From JASGMR01 sp963664675 (GTDB lineage: Bacteria; Thermotogota; Thermotogae; Petrotogales; Kosmotogaceae), in contig CAXXLB010000007.1 in assembly GCA_963664675.2 (NCBI GenBank), forward strand, positions 186,001 to 250,000: a stretch of 64,000 nucleotides of DNA, written 5' to 3'. Shown here one piece after another: positions 27,761-37,435 of this stretch (its first letter is position 1; every line of letters starts with the position of its first letter). The notes below the pieces were generated by a model, which had not been told where the DNA came from, ran no database searches, and saw only the letters and a program-made list of their open reading frames with translations. The position numbers and the translations under genes are program-made.

Positions 27761-28718
27761 CTATCCTAAAATGATATTCAAGATGATATAGACAACATAT
27801 GTTGATAAAAGAACAATTCCCGAAAATGTTCCTATTTTCTTCTTTTTCACCAGAAATTATATAGAATAAAACTATTATTCCGAGTGCAAAAAATGAATCA
27901 AAATAAATAGCTCTGTCGGCTGACACGGAAGAAACCAAACCCGAAATGCCCAATATCAGTAAAAGATTTAAAATATTTGACCCGATGATGTTTCCCACAG
28001 CCAGATCGGCTTTACCCTTTTTTGCAGCAACAACACTGGTCACCAGTTCCGGAAGAGATGTGCCAATAGCGACTATTGTAACTCCGATCAACATTTCACT
28101 CACACCAAAACTCTTTGCTATAGATGTACTCGATTCGACTACAAGTTTCCCCCCGAAAACTACCGCTATTATACCTCCTATGGTTGCAAGAATCGCCAGA
28201 GAAATTTTTTTATCGTATAAACGTTTTTTCGTGCTCTTCTACTTCATTTGATTTGTTTTTTTTATCGCTCCTGGCCATTTGAATTAAATACATAAAATAA
28301 ATAGCCAAAAAACAGAGAAGTACCACTGACTTGAAAAATGTCAGATTCTCATCGCCTTCGATCAAAAGTGCTACGGGATGCAACGGTTATTATAATGACA
28401 AATGGAATTTCGTATTTTATTGTCGTTTTAGAAATCGATATGGTTGTAAAAATGGCGGCGAATCCAAGCACAAGCGCCACATTCGCAATATTTGAACCCA
28501 GAACATTTCCTATAGCTATTCCGGATTTTCCCAGGGCAGCCTGAACACTGACGGCAAGTTCGGGTGCGCTGGTACCAAAAGCAACGATGGTTAATCCTAT
28601 AAATAACTCAGATACACCCGCTCTTCTTGCCAGAGCGATTGATCCATCAACCATAAAATCGGCACCCTTTATAAGCAAAACAAATCCGATCAGTATAAAA
28701 AACAAAATTCAGTACCAT
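27761..28718 (-). pseudogene. Na+/Ca2+ exchanger (CaxA/YrbG family), frameshifted
   Basis: The pieces line up as one calcium/sodium:cation antiporter of about 315 aa with two alpha repeats. Repeat 1 contains FIGLTIVAFGTSAPELAVSVQAAL and GNVLGSNIANVALVLG. Repeat 2 contains LIGVTIVAIGTSLPELVTSVVAA and GNIIGSNILNLLLILG. Reading frame changes are needed at four places: a T-run just after the ATG at 28718 (28703-28708), near 28375, at an A-run near 28220, and near 27840. The true end is a TAG at 27761-27763 after NIILG. A central linker KKNKSNEVEEHEKTF joins the halves. Most shifts are in homopolymers, so sequencing error is possible. An SD GGAGG sits at 28723-28727. Confidence 0.8.
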
Positions 28719-28728
28719 TAACTCCTCC

Positions 28729-28758
28729 AAAAAAAACAGCGACCATCGCGCGCTGTTT
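28729..28758 (-). terminator. Terminator after tdh-kbl
   Basis: AAACAGCG (28734-28741 as complement) pairs with CGCTGTTT (28751-28758), with a 9-nt loop, and on the minus strand is followed by eight T. The T-run touches the GGAGG ribosome site of the exchanger gene. Confidence 0.85.
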
Positions 28759-28783
28759 GAATAATCAGGATGATCTTTTAAGA

Positions 28784-29970
28784 TTATTTTATCACATTAA
28801 GATCTTTACCAACACTCTCAAACTTTTCAATCGCGAAATCCAGATCTTCTTTCGAATGTGCCGCACTTATCATGACTCTTATCCTGGCTTCACCCCTTGG
28901 AACCGTTGGAAATCCGATCGAAGAAGCGAAAATCCCTTCGTCATATAATTTTTTTGCTGAATTCACTGGGACAATTTTGCATTGTATAACATCACTGGTG
29001 TTATTGGGGTCTCGCTGTGTCCACAATCAAATCCAAGTTTTATCAACTTCTTTTTAAAATATTCCGCATTACTCCAGAGTTTTTTAACCAGTTCATCCGA
29101 TCCGGATAATTTCTCAACGGCGGCAATTCCCGCTGCCGTTTCTGCAGGAGATAAAGAGCTGCTGAAAAGAAACGGCCTTGCTTTTTGTTTCAGATAATCG
29201 ATGAGATTTTTCTTTCCGGCTACAAACCCACCCACAATTCCAAATGCTTTTGAGAGTGTTCCGACTTCAATATCAACTTTTCCATGAAGATTGAAATGAT
29301 CTACGATTCCTCTTCCATGACTTCCAAGTACACCTTCACCATGTGCATCATCAACCATCAATATTGCATTGAATTCTTCACAGACTTCTGCCAGTTCTGG
29401 AAGAGGTGCTAAATCTCCGTCCATGGAAAAAACCCCATCGGTTATAACGAGTAATTTTTTTGCCCCATCATTTTTAGCTTCTTCGAGCTTTTTTCGCAAA
29501 TCATCTGGATCTCTATGCTCCCAAACATATCTTTTTGCCTTTGTGAGTCTCACACCATCTATGATACTCGCGTGATTCAATTTATCCGACAAAATAGCAT
29601 CTTCTTTTCCTGCCACCACAGGTATTACGGCCTGGTTTGCCGTAAATCCCGATTGTAGAACTATTGTCGCTTCAACACCCTTAAACTCAGCAAGTTTATT
29701 TTCAAGAATATTATGTATTTCCATAGTTCCGGCGATTGTTCTGACGGCTCCCGGACCTACACCCCATTTCTCAATTCCCTGAATAGCCGCTTTTTTCAAA
29801 TCACTGTCGTCGGCCAGTCCAAGATAATTATTCGAACACATGTTCAATACTTTTTTTCCGTCGACGTTCAGCCATGCACCCTGTGCAGAAAACAAATTTC
29901 TGATATTTACATATAATCCCTTTTCTTTCGAACTTTCTATATCCACTTTAAATTCATCAAAATTATACAT
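28784..29970 (-). pseudogene. kbl: Glycine C-acetyltransferase (2-amino-3-ketobutyrate CoA ligase), frameshifted
   Basis: PLP enzyme that converts 2-amino-3-ketobutyrate and CoA to glycine and acetyl-CoA. Residues 1-335 are intact and include CSNNYLGLADD, DDAHGEGVLG and the PLP lysine in TLSKAFGIVGG. The frame then hits TGA at 28991-28993, right after ITPVMLYNAKLSQ. The last 65 residues (KKLYDEGIFASSIGFPTVP to the end) continue in another frame to 28784. Comparison with the usual QEFSKKL sequence suggests one extra T and one extra A within 12 nt, the A in a run of seven. Either this is a real double mutation or a base-calling error. Start ATG with GGAGG at 29977-29981. Confidence 0.85.
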
Positions 29971-29979
29971 AACAGCCTC

Positions 29980-31023
29980 CTATTCAACTTGTAATATGAC
30001 TTTTCCCGATTCACCCTTATTCATTATCTCAAAACCCTTTTGCCAATCTTCGAGCATGAATTTATGAGTAACAACAGGCGATAAATCTATAATTTTGTTT
30101 TTAAGCAGATTCGTAGCGATATTCCAGGTTTCAAACATCTTTCTGCCCGTTATCCCATGCAGAGTTAATCCTTTAAAAGTAAACAATCCATTTATATCAA
30201 ATGATAGATTTCCAGTAAAAACTCCCAGCAGGGAGACTTCCCCACCATTTGTAACCACTTCTAAACCATCCCTGAAGGCTTTTTCATTGCCTGACATTTC
30301 AAGTAAAACATCTACACCATTACCGTCGGTATTTTTTAGTACTTTATCAGTCAGACTCTCCGTTTGAGGATTGATTATTAAGTCTGCACCCATTTTTTTT
30401 GCCAATTCGATACGATATTCTTTCGGTTCACTGACGATTACTTTAGCGGCCCCGACATGTTTTGAAATCGCAATGGCCATAGCTCCTATTGGACCCGCTC
30501 CGGTAATCAGAACATTCTTTCCCGTTAATTCTGTGATCAGTGAGGTATGTATAGCATTTCCAAAGGGTTCCATGACCGACGCAAAATCGATCGGGATACT
30601 TTTATCTATTTTCCACAGGACTATTTCAGGAACTTTCACATATTCAGCAAAAACTCCGTCTCTATCTACTCCAAGAATTTCAAGATTTTTACAAACATGC
30701 ATTCTGCCTGTGCGGCATTGAATACAATGTTTACAAGGAATATGAGTTTCCGAAACCACGGTATCTCCCTTTTTAACCATGGATACATGAGAACCGATGT
30801 CTGCAACTTCACCCACAAATTCATGCCCATCGATTTGAGGTGTTTTTATTTTTTTCTGTGCCCATTCATCCCATCTATATATGTGCAAATCTGTTCCGCA
30901 AATGGAAACATTTTTAATCTTTACAAGCACTTCGTCCGGTTCTAAATTTTCATTCATCTGAACTTCTTTCAAAACAAAACCTGGTTCGGGTTTTTCCTTA
31001 ACTAAAGCCCTCATTTTTATCAT
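29980..31023 (-). CDS. tdh: L-threonine 3-dehydrogenase
   Basis: Zinc-dependent medium-chain dehydrogenase, 347 aa, oxidising L-threonine to 2-amino-3-ketobutyrate with NAD+. Catalytic zinc ligands are in SICGTDLHIYRWDEW (Cys about 42) and DGHEFVG (His, Glu). The structural zinc loop has four cysteines in CKHCIQCRTGRMHVC. The Rossmann motif is GAGPIGAMAI, and VMEPFGNAIHT is typical of Tdh. The gene precedes kbl by 9 nt, the standard pair for threonine breakdown to glycine. GAGG lies before the ATG. Confidence 0.95.
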   Translation of the reverse strand: MIKMRALVKEKPEPGFVLKEVQMNENLEPDEVLVKIKNVSICGTDLHIYRWDEWAQKKIKTPQIDGHEFVGEVADIGSHVSMVKKGDTVVSETHIPCKHCIQCRTGRMHVCKNLEILGVDRDGVFAEYVKVPEIVLWKIDKSIPIDFASVMEPFGNAIHTSLITELTGKNVLITGAGPIGAMAIAISKHVGAAKVIVSEPKEYRIELAKKMGADLIINPQTESLTDKVLKNTDGNGVDVLLEMSGNEKAFRDGLEVVTNGGEVSLLGVFTGNLSFDINGLFTFKGLTLHGITGRKMFETWNIATNLLKNKIIDLSPVVTHKFMLEDWQKGFEIMNKGESGKVILQVE

Positions 31024-31102
31024 ATCTCATCCTCCTCAATTAATTCGCTATATAAATATTTTATTCTAAATTTTAAATCAGTTAAATTTTGATAAGAAGG
31101 GA

Positions 31103-32068
31103 TTAGTCTGGATTTAAGGAAATAGGATCATTTATTCTTTTCAATTCATCACTATACTTTTTCAACATAAGCTGTATTTCATTATAAGTTGTCAAACGCA
31201 TGTAAGCATTTCTAATTTTTGAAGAACAGGGCATACCCTTTGAATACCCCGAAAAATATTTTCTCGATTCAATAATCCCTCTTCTCTCTCCGAATTCTTC
31301 CATCATCATTTTGAGAAACAGAAGAAAAACATTGATTTTTGAAATATTATCAATTTCAATATTTTTTTTATTTTCAAGAATCCTTTTGGAATGCAGAAAA
31401 ATAAAAGGATTACCTATTGCTCCTCTGGCAACGATAACCCCATTTAAATATTTGTTTCTCATTTTTTCGTTTATAATATCCGGGGTATAAAGATCTCCTG
31501 AACCGAAAAAATTTTTACCGCTGTCCTTAAATTCTTCGGCAACTGAAAAAATCGAATTCCAGTCCGCATCTCCAGAATAAGCCTGGACTTTTGTTCTTCC
31601 ATGTATATAAATATCCGAAACAGGTGTTTTTACAAGCTCTTCAACGATGCTGAAAATTTCATTCTCAAAATAACCCAATCTCACTTTTACCGAAATTGGC
31701 ACAGGTGAAACTTCCTTCATTGCAAAAAGTATTTCTTTCAAAAGATAGATATCCTTCAACAAGGCGCTTCCCTGATCTTTTTTCACGACCTTTTTTGCCG
31801 GGCAGCCCGCATTCAAATCTATTGTTTCTGGAACTGTTCTTAATTGTTCTATAGCTTTTTGAACTGTTGTAGGGTCGTTTCCAAATAATTGCATTCTGCA
31901 TTTTTCTTTTGGAACAGTTTTATATGTGGTTATATCACCCCTGATTATCCCTTCGGCACTTATCATTTCAGAAAATACAAAATCCGCACCGAACATTTTA
32001 CATATTTTTCTCATGGGAAAATTGGTATAACCAGCCATTGGAGCGAGCCCAATGAGTTTATTTCCCAT
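31103..32068 (-). CDS. dus: tRNA-dihydrouridine synthase
   Basis: 321-aa FMN TIM-barrel enzyme that reduces uridines in tRNA D-loops. It has LAPMAGYTNFPMRKI at the N-terminus, ETIDLNAGCPAKKVVKKDQGSALLKD with the catalytic cysteine (about 95), VKVRLGY, YIHGRTKVQAYSG and GVIVARGAIGNPF (phosphate loop). It is shorter at the C-terminus than E. coli DusB but has a helical tail. The ATG overlaps the nadD stop by 11 nt, giving the order obg-nadD-dus. Confidence 0.94.
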   Translation of the reverse strand: MGNKLIGLAPMAGYTNFPMRKICKMFGADFVFSEMISAEGIIRGDITTYKTVPKEKCRMQLFGNDPTTVQKAIEQLRTVPETIDLNAGCPAKKVVKKDQGSALLKDIYLLKEILFAMKEVSPVPISVKVRLGYFENEIFSIVEELVKTPVSDIYIHGRTKVQAYSGDADWNSIFSVAEEFKDSGKNFFGSGDLYTPDIINEKMRNKYLNGVIVARGAIGNPFIFLHSKRILENKKNIEIDNISKINVFLLFLKMMMEEFGERRGIIESRKYFSGYSKGMPCSSKIRNAYMRLTTYNEIQLMLKKYSDELKRINDPISLNPD

Positions 32069-32660
32069 AATGCTCTTTTACCTCATTGAGTATTTCATCC
32101 GGAACCATTCCATCGATGGTTTTGTTGTTATAAACTCTTTCTCTAATCATCGTTGATGATATATCTATTTTGGGAGCACAAATATCTATGTGTTCTATGA
32201 TTTCTTTATTGGCTATATTTTTTACATCTTCATTTTTAATGTTTCTGGGATAAACAGCGAATTTTACCTTTTCAATTATTTCTTCTGAATTTTTCCATTT
32301 TTTTATAGAAACAAAATTATCTTCCCCTATTATAAAATATGGCGAAACATTGAATTTATCACAAAAATAATTGATTGTATTTATGGAATAGGAAATTTGC
32401 TTTTTATTTATTTCATAATCGGATATCTCTATTCTATGATTGCTCTTAAAAACCTTTTTCAATATATTAAATCTAAAACCGGCTTCATTATTTCCCCGCC
32501 TATATTTAAATGGGGAAATAAAAGTCGGAACAATGAAAAGTTTATCCAGTTTCAATTCATCCAAAGCAACGTTAGCAATTATATAATGGCCAATATGAAG
32601 TGGATCAAAAGCTCCACCAAATATACCTATTCTACAGCTTGAAATCAAATTCTTTCCCAT
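32058..32660 (-). CDS. nadD: Nicotinate-nucleotide adenylyltransferase
   Basis: 200-aa enzyme making deamido-NAD from nicotinate mononucleotide and ATP. It shows the nucleotidyl-transferase signature GGAFDPLHIGHYIIA (about 15-29), the FIGEDNFVSIKKW segment, and the second motif ISSTMIRERV near the C-terminus. The ATG lies inside the end of obg (29-nt overlap), with GGAGGGAG 15 nt upstream. The first nine residues before RIGIFGG are longer than usual, so a slightly later start cannot be excluded. Confidence 0.93.
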   Translation of the reverse strand: MGKNLISSCRIGIFGGAFDPLHIGHYIIANVALDELKLDKLFIVPTFISPFKYRRGNNEAGFRFNILKKVFKSNHRIEISDYEINKKQISYSINTINYFCDKFNVSPYFIIGEDNFVSIKKWKNSEEIIEKVKFAVYPRNIKNEDVKNIANKEIIEHIDICAPKIDISSTMIRERVYNNKTIDGMVPDEILNEVKEHYGK

Positions 32661-33951
32661 TTATTATAACTGTATCTCCCTCCTGAGCCCCCTGTTCAAG
32701 AAGTTTTGAAGTTAAATTGCCTTCTTCGAGTTTATTTATCAAAAAGATCTGAAAATCGGCATTTGTTTTTATATATTTTGTATAATGATCCACCGCAGGT
32801 CCGAAAACCCTGAAAATTCCTTCACCAATTTTTTTGGCCTTAAAGTCCCCAATATTCGGAACATTGGTTGTCACTGGTTGAACATCAGGAAAATCCGGGG
32901 CTTTTTCTGTTTTCAGAGTTTCCAAGTATGATTTATTCTCATTGATGACATCTATTAATTTTTCTTTCAATTTATCGAGATTAAAACCTGTGATAGCTGA
33001 AATTGGTAAAATTGTTTTTCCGGTCTTCTCCGTGAAATCTTTCGTTTTCTTTTCTATCGTTTCTTCATCAATTAAATCACATTTGTTACCGACTATAATT
33101 TCTTTTCTTGTAAGAAGTTCAGGATTATAAAATTCTATCTCTTTTCTGATGTTATAGTAATTTGAAATTATATCTTTATTTTCTGCGTCCGATATATCTA
33201 AAACATGGACAAAAGCTTTACATCTTTCAACATGCTTTAAAAAATTATAGCCAAGTCCAATTCCAGTATGTGCACCTTCAATCAAACCCGGAACATCCGC
33301 GACAATAAATCCGTATTTATTGGTCAGATTCACAACCCCAAGATTCGGTCTAAGAGTAGTAAAATTATAATTTGCAATTTTTGGGTTCGCATTGGATATT
33401 TTCGAAATGATCGATGATTTTCCAACGTTGGGAAGTCCAATCAATCCAATATCGGCAAGGATTTTCAATTGAAGTATAATTTCGCGTTCTTCACCTTCTA
33501 TACCCTTTGTAGCGATTCTTGGAACCTGATTGATTGAAGATTTGAATTTGGTGTTTCCTTTTCCGCCTTCGCCTCCTCTGGCGAGACATATAACTTTTCC
33601 TGGTTTATCGAGATCGCAGAGAATTTTGTCGGTTTTATAATCCTTCACAATGGTACCAACGGGAGTATAAATCACTTCATCTTTGCCACTCTTTCCAGTC
33701 GATTTTCCACCCGAACCGCTTTCACCATTTTCGGCAAAAAATTTTTTCTTTCTTTGAAAAAAAGATAATGTATTTATTCTCGTTGTGGCAGTTAGAAAAA
33801 CATTACCGCCATTACCTCCATCACCGCCATCAGGTCCGCCGAAAGGAACATATTTCTCTCTTCTGAATGAAATTGCACCATTACCACCATCTCCGGCTTT
33901 TACATATATTTTTCCCGTATCAACTAGACTTTTTTCTTCCTTGTTAAACAT
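32632..33951 (-). CDS. obgE: Obg family GTPase
   Basis: 439-aa GTPase for large ribosomal subunit assembly and stress control. The glycine-rich Obg fold covers residues 1-160 (YVKAGDGGNGAISFRREKYVPFGGPDGGDGG region). The GTPase domain (about 160-335) has GLPNVGKSS (G1), DVPGLIEGA (G3) and NKCD (G4). The C-terminal OCT domain (about 360-435) follows. All motifs are intact. It is the first gene of obg-nadD-dus, with GGAGG before the ATG, and is divergent from the remA-like gene. Confidence 0.96.
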   Translation of the reverse strand: MFNKEEKSLVDTGKIYVKAGDGGNGAISFRREKYVPFGGPDGGDGGNGGNVFLTATTRINTLSFFQRKKKFFAENGESGSGGKSTGKSGKDEVIYTPVGTIVKDYKTDKILCDLDKPGKVICLARGGEGGKGNTKFKSSINQVPRIATKGIEGEEREIILQLKILADIGLIGLPNVGKSSIISKISNANPKIANYNFTTLRPNLGVVNLTNKYGFIVADVPGLIEGAHTGIGLGYNFLKHVERCKAFVHVLDISDAENKDIISNYYNIRKEIEFYNPELLTRKEIIVGNKCDLIDEETIEKKTKDFTEKTGKTILPISAITGFNLDKLKEKLIDVINENKSYLETLKTEKAPDFPDVQPVTTNVPNIGDFKAKKIGEGIFRVFGPAVDHYTKYIKTNADFQIFLINKLEEGNLTSKLLEQGAQEGDTVIINGKEFDFKL

Positions 33952-33971
33952 AAAATACCTCCATATTTCTT

Positions 33972-33986
33972 ATGATATAATATCAT
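33972..33986. promoter_or_regulatory. Palindromic shared -10 region, obgE / remA-like divergent promoters
   Basis: ATGATAT-A-ATATCAT is a 15-bp palindrome. It contains TATAAT (33976-33981) on the plus strand, and the same arms on the minus strand. It sits midway in the 69-nt divergent gap, so both genes may share an overlapping promoter core. No clear -35 is visible on either side. Confidence 0.5.
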
Positions 33987-34020
33987 TAATAAATGAAATA
34001 ATGGAAGGAGGAAACCAATT

Positions 34021-34290
34021 TTGGATGAAATTGTTAATATTGGTTTCGAGTCTTATATAATAAAGGATAAAATTACTGCTGTGTTGCCCGTGGATAATTC
34101 TGCTGTTAAAAGATTAAAACAACTTGGAATAGAAACGGGAAAGGTTATTAATTTAACTTTTGGAAAAAAATCCAAGTCAATGTTATTAACTGAAAGCGGT
34201 CATATCTTATACTCTTATTTAACTCCTGAAAAATTAATTGAAAAAATATTTGATAACAATCAAAAGGTAAAAATTGGAGGAGATGAATGA
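34021..34290 (+). CDS. RemA-like protein (DUF370 family)
   Basis: 89-aa small DNA-binding-type protein. The pattern VNIGFESYIIKDKITAVLP, then SAVKRLKQLG, TFGKKSKSMLL and SGHILYSYLTPEKL, tracks the DUF370/RemA consensus (NIGFGN.V...RI..I..P, RRTRAVI, HVILS...PETI) along its whole length. RemA in Bacillus activates biofilm matrix genes and forms rings on DNA; many Thermotogota carry a copy of unknown role. It begins at TTG (34021) with GGAGG 10 nt upstream. Its stop overlaps the clpP start (ATGA), so the two are translationally coupled. The family is often next to gmk, but here it is next to clpP. Confidence 0.8.
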   Translation: MDEIVNIGFESYIIKDKITAVLPVDNSAVKRLKQLGIETGKVINLTFGKKSKSMLLTESGHILYSYLTPEKLIEKIFDNNQKVKIGGDE

Positions 34291-34895
34291 AGGAATATAA
34301 CGGGCCATATGTTCCCTATGTAATTGATGATAGAGGCAGAGGCGAAAGAATTTTTGATATTTATACAAAATTATTGCAAGAAAGGATAATTTTTTTGGGT
34401 TTCCCTATAGATGACGATGTTGCAAATATTATCGTTGCACAATTATTGTATCTCGAATCTCAGGATCCTGAAAAAGATATAAATCTGTATATCAACAGTC
34501 CCGGTGGAAGTATTTCGTCAGGATTGGCAATTTATGATACCATGCAATATATTAAATCAAAAGTATCAACGATCTGTATTGGCATGGCTGCTTCTATGGC
34601 GGCAGTACTTTTAACCGGTGGTGAAAAGGGCAAGAGATTTTCCCTTCCCAATTCGAGAATAATGATTCATCAGCCATGGGGCGGCGCCAAGGGAACGGCA
34701 AAGGATATAGAAATTTCTGCCAATGAAATAATCAACTCAAAAAAGATTCTCAACAATATTTTAAAAGAAACAACGGGACAAACGCTTAAAAAAATAGAAA
34801 AGGATACGGACAGGGATTTTTATATGAGTGCAGCCGAAGCAAAGAATTACGGAATAATCGATGAAATCATTGTTGCTCCTGCCGAAAAGAAATAA
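34287..34895 (+). CDS. clpP: ATP-dependent Clp protease proteolytic subunit
   Basis: 202-aa serine protease, forms the double-heptamer ClpP barrel. Catalytic Ser in GMAASMAAVLL (about 98), His in MIHQPWGGAKGTA (about 123) and Asp in DTDRDFYMS (about 172). YINSPGGSISSGLAIYDTM is the substrate-binding strand. No propeptide beyond the usual few residues. The start overlaps the previous gene; mutS follows after 54 nt. No ClpX or ClpA is seen in the window. Confidence 0.97.
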   Translation: MKEYNGPYVPYVIDDRGRGERIFDIYTKLLQERIIFLGFPIDDDVANIIVAQLLYLESQDPEKDINLYINSPGGSISSGLAIYDTMQYIKSKVSTICIGMAASMAAVLLTGGEKGKRFSLPNSRIMIHQPWGGAKGTAKDIEISANEIINSKKILNNILKETTGQTLKKIEKDTDRDFYMSAAEAKNYGIIDEIIVAPAEKK

Positions 34896-34949
34896 CAGGG
34901 GAGATTATTCTTTGATCTTTTATTCATTCACATAAATTGGTGAAACCAT

Positions 34950-37421
34950 ATGTCAAAACAAAATATCACTCCGATGATGGAACAATATTTAAAGATAAAA
35001 AACAAATATAAAGACTGTATAGTTTTATTTAGGCTCGGAGATTTCTATGAAACTTTTTTTGAAGATGCAAGAAAAGTTTCGGAAGAATTACAGATAGTTC
35101 TCACTTCAAGGAACGGTAATCCTATGGCAGGAGTTCCTTATCATGCGATTGAACAATATACAAATAAGTTACTTCAAAACGGTCACAAAATTGCCATCTG
35201 TGATCAAATGGAAGATCCTTCAATGGCCAAAGGTCTTGTAAAAAGGGATATAACGAGAGTTCTTACCCCAGGGACAGTGATAGAAGACGCTCTGTTAAAA
35301 AACGAAATCAACAATTACATTTTATCTATAACCTATTTCAAAAACAGTTATCAGATTTCTATTGCCGATATCTCTACCGGCGAGGTGGGGATCGGTTCGT
35401 TTAAATCTTTCGATGAAATAAACGATATTATTTATAAATTTGACCCCAGGCAAATTCTTTTAAATAAAGCTGATGAACACTATATAAAGAAACAAATCGA
35501 AAACAATCGTCAAATTTATATAGAATCGTTTGAAAGTTGGAATTATGCCTATTCTTCAAGTGTTGAGTATGTAAAAAAATTTTATAATCTTTCTGCCATT
35601 GATTCTCTTGAGATGAACAGGGAAGAAATAACCAATCTCGGTTCTCTGTTTAAATATTTTCAGGAAACTCAATTTAAATATCTGGAACATCTTAACCTCC
35701 CTTCAAATATATCGGGAAGATCAACGATGAAAATCGATTCTACCACAGCAGAAAATTTAAATCTTGTTAATGGAGAAAAAAACAATCTCTTTGCTACTAT
35801 AAAAGAAACGGTCACTTCGGCCGGAACGAGAAGTCTAAAAAGAAACATACTCAATCCGCTTTTAGATCACGTCAATATAAACAGAAGACTCGATGTAGTT
35901 GAAATTTTCTTCAATGATGGTACCCTTCACAAAGAAATAAGGGAAAAGTTGAAAAGGGTATACGATATTCAGAGAATTTGTTCAAGGCTTTCTATGGATA
36001 AAATGACGACAAGAGATATTGAGGCTCTGAGAAATACACTGAATGTGTTACCGGACATAAAAGAAATTCTCAGGAATTATGAAATTCTGAATTCGTACTT
36101 TGAAGACATTGAACTGTTCATTGAAGAAAAAGAATTACTGAATTCAGCAATTATGGAAAATCCCGGATCATCTTTAGGGGAAGGAAATGTAATAAAATTT
36201 GGATATAATGAAAAACTCGATAAATATCGCAATCTGCTTTCGAATTCCAATGTTGAATTAAAAAAATTTGAATCTGAGGAAAAAAGAAAAACAAGCATAC
36301 AAAATTTAAGAATTAAAAACAACAAAGTATTTGGATATTTTATAGAGGTTTCAAAGGGTAATCTTTCAAAAGTACCTGATACATACATAAGAAAACAGAC
36401 CCTTGTCAATTGTGAAAGATTCATTACTGAAGATTTGAAAAACTTTGAAGAGGAAATTTTCAGTGCTCAGATAAATATTGATAGGTTTGAAAGAGAAATT
36501 TTCAAAGATATTTGTTTCGAATTAAAAAAAAGCATTGTGAGGTTTCAAAAACTTTCAAGTATTCTCGCGGAACTGGATTTATTACAATCATTCGCGGAGA
36601 TATCCAAAAAGAATAATTATTGCAGACCATCTTTCTCTGATGATAACACCTGTGAGATTATTAACTCACGGCACCCGGTCGTGGAAAAGAATGTCGAAAA
36701 TTACATCGCAAACAACATTTATTTTAACAGGGAAAACAAATTCTATATTCTGACGGGTCCGAATATGAGCGGAAAGTCAACCTATCTGAGACAGATCGCT
36801 TTAATATCGATCCTTGCGCAAATAGGATGCTTTATCCCATCGGAAAAAGGGCTTATCCCCATATATGACAGGATATTTACAAGAATAGGGGCCAGAGATG
36901 ATATATCGTCAGGAAAATCGACTTTTCTGGTTGAAATGATGGAAACATCAATTATAGTGAACAAAGCCACCGAAAAAAGTCTGGTTGTTCTCGACGAAGT
37001 AGGAAGGGGCACGAGTACATTCGATGGAATAAGTCTCGCCTGGAGTGTTTCAGAATATATATATGAAGCAATCGGATGCAATACAATTTTCGCCACACAC
37101 TTTACGGAATTAACAGAACTATCAAATATGTATAGCGGAATAAACAATATCAATGTAAAAGTTCTCGAGGAAAGGAATGATATCGTTTTTTTACATAAAA
37201 TAATCAACGGTATATCAAGCAAATCCCACGGAATAAAAGTGGCAAAATTAGCCGGCATACCGGAACTTATTCTTAAACGATCTGAAGAAATTTTGGAAGT
37301 TATTCAGAAAACCTCTTCACTGGATAAAACCGTAAAAGTATTATCCAATAAAGAGATCGAAGAGATAAAGAAAAAGAAAACGGGTAAAATGAACAGAAAT
37401 CAAATAAAAATGTTCAACTAA
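34950..37421 (+). CDS. mutS: DNA mismatch repair protein MutS
   Basis: 823-aa MutS1. N-terminal mismatch-binding domain with the Phe-x-Glu motif in LGDFYETFFEDA (about 31-42), connector, lever and clamp regions, then the ATPase from about residue 590: TGPNMSGKSTYLRQ (Walker A), DEVGRGTSTFDGISLAW (Walker B and signature) and FATHFTEL. The C-terminal HTH dimer region reads IKVAKLAGIPELIL. The length is slightly below E. coli MutS (853). The start at 34950 has GGTGA only; a stronger site is absent. No mutL is nearby. Confidence 0.96.
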   Translation: MSKQNITPMMEQYLKIKNKYKDCIVLFRLGDFYETFFEDARKVSEELQIVLTSRNGNPMAGVPYHAIEQYTNKLLQNGHKIAICDQMEDPSMAKGLVKRDITRVLTPGTVIEDALLKNEINNYILSITYFKNSYQISIADISTGEVGIGSFKSFDEINDIIYKFDPRQILLNKADEHYIKKQIENNRQIYIESFESWNYAYSSSVEYVKKFYNLSAIDSLEMNREEITNLGSLFKYFQETQFKYLEHLNLPSNISGRSTMKIDSTTAENLNLVNGEKNNLFATIKETVTSAGTRSLKRNILNPLLDHVNINRRLDVVEIFFNDGTLHKEIREKLKRVYDIQRICSRLSMDKMTTRDIEALRNTLNVLPDIKEILRNYEILNSYFEDIELFIEEKELLNSAIMENPGSSLGEGNVIKFGYNEKLDKYRNLLSNSNVELKKFESEEKRKTSIQNLRIKNNKVFGYFIEVSKGNLSKVPDTYIRKQTLVNCERFITEDLKNFEEEIFSAQINIDRFEREIFKDICFELKKSIVRFQKLSSILAELDLLQSFAEISKKNNYCRPSFSDDNTCEIINSRHPVVEKNVENYIANNIYFNRENKFYILTGPNMSGKSTYLRQIALISILAQIGCFIPSEKGLIPIYDRIFTRIGARDDISSGKSTFLVEMMETSIIVNKATEKSLVVLDEVGRGTSTFDGISLAWSVSEYIYEAIGCNTIFATHFTELTELSNMYSGINNINVKVLEERNDIVFLHKIINGISSKSHGIKVAKLAGIPELILKRSEEILEVIQKTSSLDKTVKVLSNKEIEEIKKKKTGKMNRNQIKMFN

Positions 37422-37435
37422 GGGGAGGGAATTGA

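Noticed and set aside
27750..28103. Two separate small membrane-protein genes at 27.75-28.7 kb
   Set aside because: They are the two alpha repeats of one exchanger with the linker between them readable in other frames.
28784..29026. An apparent separate 80-aa gene after kbl
   Set aside because: Its sequence is the missing C-terminus of Kbl, so it is a fragment of that gene.
36077..37258. Minus-strand frames of 115 and 158 codons inside mutS
   Set aside because: Antisense to well conserved MutS motifs including Walker A; no start signals.
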